Shown here: piece by piece, positions 60,912 to 64,000 of the stretch
Layout of the letters: every line of letters starts with the position of its first letter
Numbering within the stretch: position 1 is the first letter of the stretch
Source: Vibrio cyclitrophicus
GTDB taxonomy: Bacteria > Pseudomonadota > Gammaproteobacteria > Enterobacterales > Vibrionaceae
DNA: 64,000 nt
Direction of reading: 5' to 3'
NCBI RefSeq assembly: GCF_024347435.1
Contig: NZ_AP025480.1
Span: 1,116,001-1,180,000 of the forward strand
Notes under the pieces: generated by a model
What the model saw: the letters and a program-made list of their open reading frames with translations, nothing else
What the model was told of the DNA's origin: nothing
The model's database searches: none
Translations under genes and position numbers: made by a program

Positions 60912-63900
60912 ATGATTCAAATCGTCATTGATGGGAAATTTCGAATCGTCGAACAAGGACAAACCGTTCTTGAAGCGGCAAAAACATGTGGTTTGGAGAT
61001 TCCATCTTTATGTGGTTTGAACAAAACAGCGGATAAAGTACCGTGTGATTTGTGTGTTGTTGAGGTAGATGGCGTTGGTGTGACTCGCTCTTGTGAGCTT
61101 GAAGTGTCTAATGGGTTGGAGATTACGACTCAGTCAAAGCAACTGACTGTTCATCGACAAGAAGCACTAAATCGTATAATGACAGATCATTACGCTGACT
61201 GTGAGGCGCCATGCCAAACGGCTTGTCCTGCTGGGGTCGATATCCAATCTTACCTGCACCATATTGCTCAAAATGATCACATTAAAGCGATTGAAGTGAT
61301 TAAAAAGACATTACCAATGCCACTTTCAATTGGTCGTGTGTGTCCTGCTTTTTGTGAAACTGAATGTCGTCGTAATTTGGTCGATGAATCGATCGCGATT
61401 CGCCAACTCAAGCGACACGCTGCCGATGCTGACTTAGCGGCTCAAGAGAGCTATATGCCAGCTAAGAAACCAAATAAGGGTAAGAGCATCGCAATTGTCG
61501 GCAGTGGCCCTGGCGGTCTTACTGCAGGTTATTATCTATCTAACGAAGGCTATGACGTCAGTGTCTATGAATCGATGCCCAAAGCAGGTGGTTGGCTGCG
61601 TTATGGTATCCCTGAATATCGTTTACCTAAGTCGATTTTAGATAAAGAAATCGAACTCATGTGTCGTAATGGAATGGTGGTTGAGTGTGACAAAAAACTG
61701 GGCGTCGATTTTACACTGTCTGATTTAAGCAACGGTTTCGATGCCGTTTGTTTAGCGGTTGGTGCATCGCAAGCGGTTGAAATGAACTATCTGGGTAGCG
61801 AGCTCGGTGGTTGCTATTTGGGTGTCGATTACCTTAAAGATTACGTGACCGATCAGCAGTATGTCACAGGAAAAAAGGTAGCAGTGATCGGTGGCGGTAA
61901 CACTGCAATTGACTGTGCTCGAACAGCGGTACGTGATGGCGCTGATACCACGCTAATTTACCGTCGCACTCGAGATGAAATGCCAGCAGAAGATTACGAA
62001 ATAGAAGAAGCTGAACATGAAGGTGTGAAGTTCCACTTTTTGACTAACCCGGTAGAAAACATAGCCGATGAAAATGGCCATGTAACAGAGATAAGATTGG
62101 AGCGTATGGCTTTAGGTCCTGCTGATGCTTCAGGTCGTCGTAGCCCTAAACCAACCGGCGAATTCTTTGCTGAAGCATTTGATACCGTTATTGCTGCAGT
62201 ATCGCAAAAGCCTGATCTAAGCTTTATGGATAACGAAGAGATTGATATTCCACTGACACGTTGGAATACCGCGGACGCTGATCCGCAGACGATGTATACG
62301 GGCACTGGTAATATATTTAGTATTGGTGACTTTCGACGTGGTCCTGCGACGGCAGTAGAAGCGGTAGGAGATGGGCGTATTGCTGCGCAAGCGATTGACC
62401 GATTCTTCAACGGTGATATGGAAAATATTCCCGCTAAACCGTTCAACTCAAGAAAGCACAAGCAGCTAAAAGCAGTCGATCCTGAGCAATACAAATCTAT
62501 ACAGCGCATGGCGCGTAAAATCATGCCAGAGCTCACCCCAGAACAACGCGAGCAAAGCTTCGATGAAGTCGAAACAGGCTTTGATAATGCAGATGCAATA
62601 GCGGAAGCAGCGAGATGCCTAGAATGTGGCTGCCAAGCAAATACAGATTGTGATCTGAGAGATTATTCGACTGAATACAAGGCCACGCAAACACATCCAG
62701 AGTACAAAATCGATGTGGCTTCGAATGAGAACTGGCAGGTGATTCGTGCAGAGGAATCCAAAGTTGGTTCGACACGGCAGAAGTTTGCTGTCGATGACAG
62801 TTCTGAATTCATCATCTTTGACGCCAACCGCTGCATCAGTTGTGGTCAGTGTATCCAAGCTTGTCGCGAACAGAATGTTCATGGTGTTCTAAGCTTCATG
62901 AATCAGTCAAATGGCAAGCCAGCATCAAGGCCTGAGTGTCGCCCTAATTTTGGAGCAGACAAGACACTAATGGGTGATTCTAACTGTGTTCAATGTGGCT
63001 CTTGTATTCAGGCTTGTCCTACCGGTGCGATGGTGGATGCGCGTGATAGAAAGCAAGGTGACACCGATACTCTTAAGAAAGTCGATACTATCTGCACCTA
63101 CTGTGGTGTGGGTTGTAAGCTAACCATGCACGTTGATGAAAAGCAAAATAAGATTCGCTACATCGAAGGCGCAAACTCTCCGGTTAATGAAGGCATGTTG
63201 TGTGTTAAAGGCCGATTTGGTTTTGATTTTGTTGGTAGTGATGCACGCTTAACTACGCCGCTAATACGCAAAGATGGTTGGTTACAACCTGCTAGTTGGG
63301 ATGAAGCGATTGCGCTCATTGCAGATAAGTTTACCGCGATTAAACAAGGTTTTGGTAGCAATGCCTTGGCGGGCTTCTCGTCAGCTAAAACGACTAACGA
63401 AGATAACTATGCATTCCAAAAATTCATACGTCGAGAACTTGGAACTAACAACGTCGACCACTGTGCTCGTCTTTGTCATGCTTCGACTGTTACAGGTTTA
63501 GAGGCTTCGCTGGGCAGCGGTGCAATGACCAATGATATTCCAAGTATCAAGCACTCAGATGTGATTTTTATCATAGGTTCAGACACGACTTCAGCACACC
63601 CAATTATAGGCTCACATATCAAGCAAGCGGTGAGACATGGTGGAGCGCGATTGATCGTCGCTGATCCAAAACGAATCGATATTGCGGACCATGCGGAACT
63701 CTACTTAGCGCATCGCCCGGGTACTGATGTGATGCTGATTAATGGTGTGATGCAGCAGATCATCAAACACGGTTGGTATGACCAAGATTATATCGAAGAT
63801 CGTGTGGATGGCTTTGATACCTTGCTCCAAGAGGTCATGTCACCAAGCTACTCTCTCGATAAAGTGGAATTGGTGACTGGCGTTAAAGCGGAAGACATCT

Positions 63901-64000
63901 TCGCAATGGCACGTTTGATTGGTACTGCAGAGCGCACAGCGGTGTATTACTCGATGGGGATTACACAACACACCACAGGCCACGACAATGTACGCTCAAT
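60912..64000 (+). CDS. Fused NAD(P)H-type formate dehydrogenase, alpha subunit (partial at 3' end)
   Basis: 1029 codons are in the window and the frame is still open at the right edge. Domains in order: plant-type [2Fe-2S] ferredoxin (C34, C45, C48, C61); a GltD-like FAD/NAD(P) oxidoreductase with Rossmann motifs VGSGPGGLTAG (~194) and VIGGGNTAIDCA (~324); two [4Fe-4S] ferredoxin motifs CISCGQCIQAC (~640) and CVQCGSCIQACPTG (~693); then a molybdopterin formate dehydrogenase starting CTYCGVGCKL (~728). The residue that is selenocysteine in E. coli FdhF is Cys855 here (HCARLCHASTV). It probably oxidises formate and passes electrons to NAD(P). A strand-matched maturation gene would be expected downstream. 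Confidence 0.92.
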   Translation, partial: MIQIVIDGKFRIVEQGQTVLEAAKTCGLEIPSLCGLNKTADKVPCDLCVVEVDGVGVTRSCELEVSNGLEITTQSKQLTVHRQEALNRIMTDHYADCEAPCQTACPAGVDIQSYLHHIAQNDHIKAIEVIKKTLPMPLSIGRVCPAFCETECRRNLVDESIAIRQLKRHAADADLAAQESYMPAKKPNKGKSIAIVGSGPGGLTAGYYLSNEGYDVSVYESMPKAGGWLRYGIPEYRLPKSILDKEIELMCRNGMVVECDKKLGVDFTLSDLSNGFDAVCLAVGASQAVEMNYLGSELGGCYLGVDYLKDYVTDQQYVTGKKVAVIGGGNTAIDCARTAVRDGADTTLIYRRTRDEMPAEDYEIEEAEHEGVKFHFLTNPVENIADENGHVTEIRLERMALGPADASGRRSPKPTGEFFAEAFDTVIAAVSQKPDLSFMDNEEIDIPLTRWNTADADPQTMYTGTGNIFSIGDFRRGPATAVEAVGDGRIAAQAIDRFFNGDMENIPAKPFNSRKHKQLKAVDPEQYKSIQRMARKIMPELTPEQREQSFDEVETGFDNADAIAEAARCLECGCQANTDCDLRDYSTEYKATQTHPEYKIDVASNENWQVIRAEESKVGSTRQKFAVDDSSEFIIFDANRCISCGQCIQACREQNVHGVLSFMNQSNGKPASRPECRPNFGADKTLMGDSNCVQCGSCIQACPTGAMVDARDRKQGDTDTLKKVDTICTYCGVGCKLTMHVDEKQNKIRYIEGANSPVNEGMLCVKGRFGFDFVGSDARLTTPLIRKDGWLQPASWDEAIALIADKFTAIKQGFGSNALAGFSSAKTTNEDNYAFQKFIRRELGTNNVDHCARLCHASTVTGLEASLGSGAMTNDIPSIKHSDVIFIIGSDTTSAHPIIGSHIKQAVRHGGARLIVADPKRIDIADHAELYLAHRPGTDVMLINGVMQQIIKHGWYDQDYIEDRVDGFDTLLQEVMSPSYSLDKVELVTGVKAEDIFAMARLIGTAERTAVYYSMGITQHTTGHDNVRS

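Noticed and set aside
63474..63476. Selenocysteine in the formate dehydrogenase
   Set aside because: The codon is TGT (Cys), not TGA; the gene belongs to the Cys-containing type.

Overview
The window is a stretch of a gammaproteobacterial chromosome, almost certainly Vibrio. The gene order matches Vibrio blocks: pflB / DUF3360 / amino-acid ABC transporter / xthA; cspD-clpS-clpA-infA-bpt-aat; aroA-yciN-topA; glgC-glgA ... tfoY-purR-torD-torR; elyC-cmoM-mukFEB. A c-di-GMP-I riboswitch sits in front of a TfoY-type gene, as in V. cholerae. MukBEF in place of SMC, a monomeric isocitrate dehydrogenase and a Bpt transferase agree with this. A marine Splendidus-like vibrio is my inference from overall feel, not something proven by the sequence.

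Layout. 1-3.0 kb: the 5' part of pflB and a DUF3360 membrane protein, both on the minus strand. 3.0-5.9 kb: an unrecognised glycine-rich lipoprotein gene next to a complete IS4-family element. 6.0-9.3 kb: a four-gene polar amino-acid ABC transporter with intercistronic hairpins around the binding-protein gene. 9.3-14 kb: xthA, an oligopeptidase B with a lipoprotein signal, and emrD. 14.4-16.6 kb: a chemotaxis receptor. 16.6-18.7 kb: group II intron copy 1. 18.8-23.7 kb (minus strand): roxA, ybaM, priC, yfcA, dinG. 24-29.4 kb: a porin, DUF2057, rluE and icd. 29.6-35 kb: cspD and the N-degron genes clpS, clpA, bpt and aat around infA. 35-40.3 kb: a glycine-zipper protein, aroA, yciN and topA. 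40.8-46.5 kb: glgC-glgA, a hydrolase, DUF2007, a TVP38 membrane protein and tfoY with its riboswitch. 46.9-49.9 kb: purR, torD, torR. 50-58.5 kb: elyC, cmoM and mukF-mukE-mukB. 58.5-60.6 kb: group II intron copy 2, apparently identical to copy 1. 60.9-64 kb: a large fused formate dehydrogenase running off the window.

How the genes relate. pflB (formate production) and the formate dehydrogenase (formate oxidation) lie at opposite edges. torD/torR add TMAO-respiration functions without torA or torS in view. clpS/clpA with bpt and aat form a bacterial N-end-rule set: the transferases place Leu/Phe on N-termini, ClpS recognises them and ClpA unfolds the substrate for ClpP. glgC/glgA make glycogen. 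mukFEB is the condensin operon.

Most of the window is ordinary core genome. The parts worth a second look are the twin introns placed directly behind terminators, the tfoY riboswitch with a visible start-site hairpin, two related heptamer tandem arrays (one encoding the end of YbaM), and several strong palindromes or hairpins in leaders and spacers. I did not find a clear undescribed defence or biosynthetic system. No tRNA, rRNA or CRISPR array was seen.
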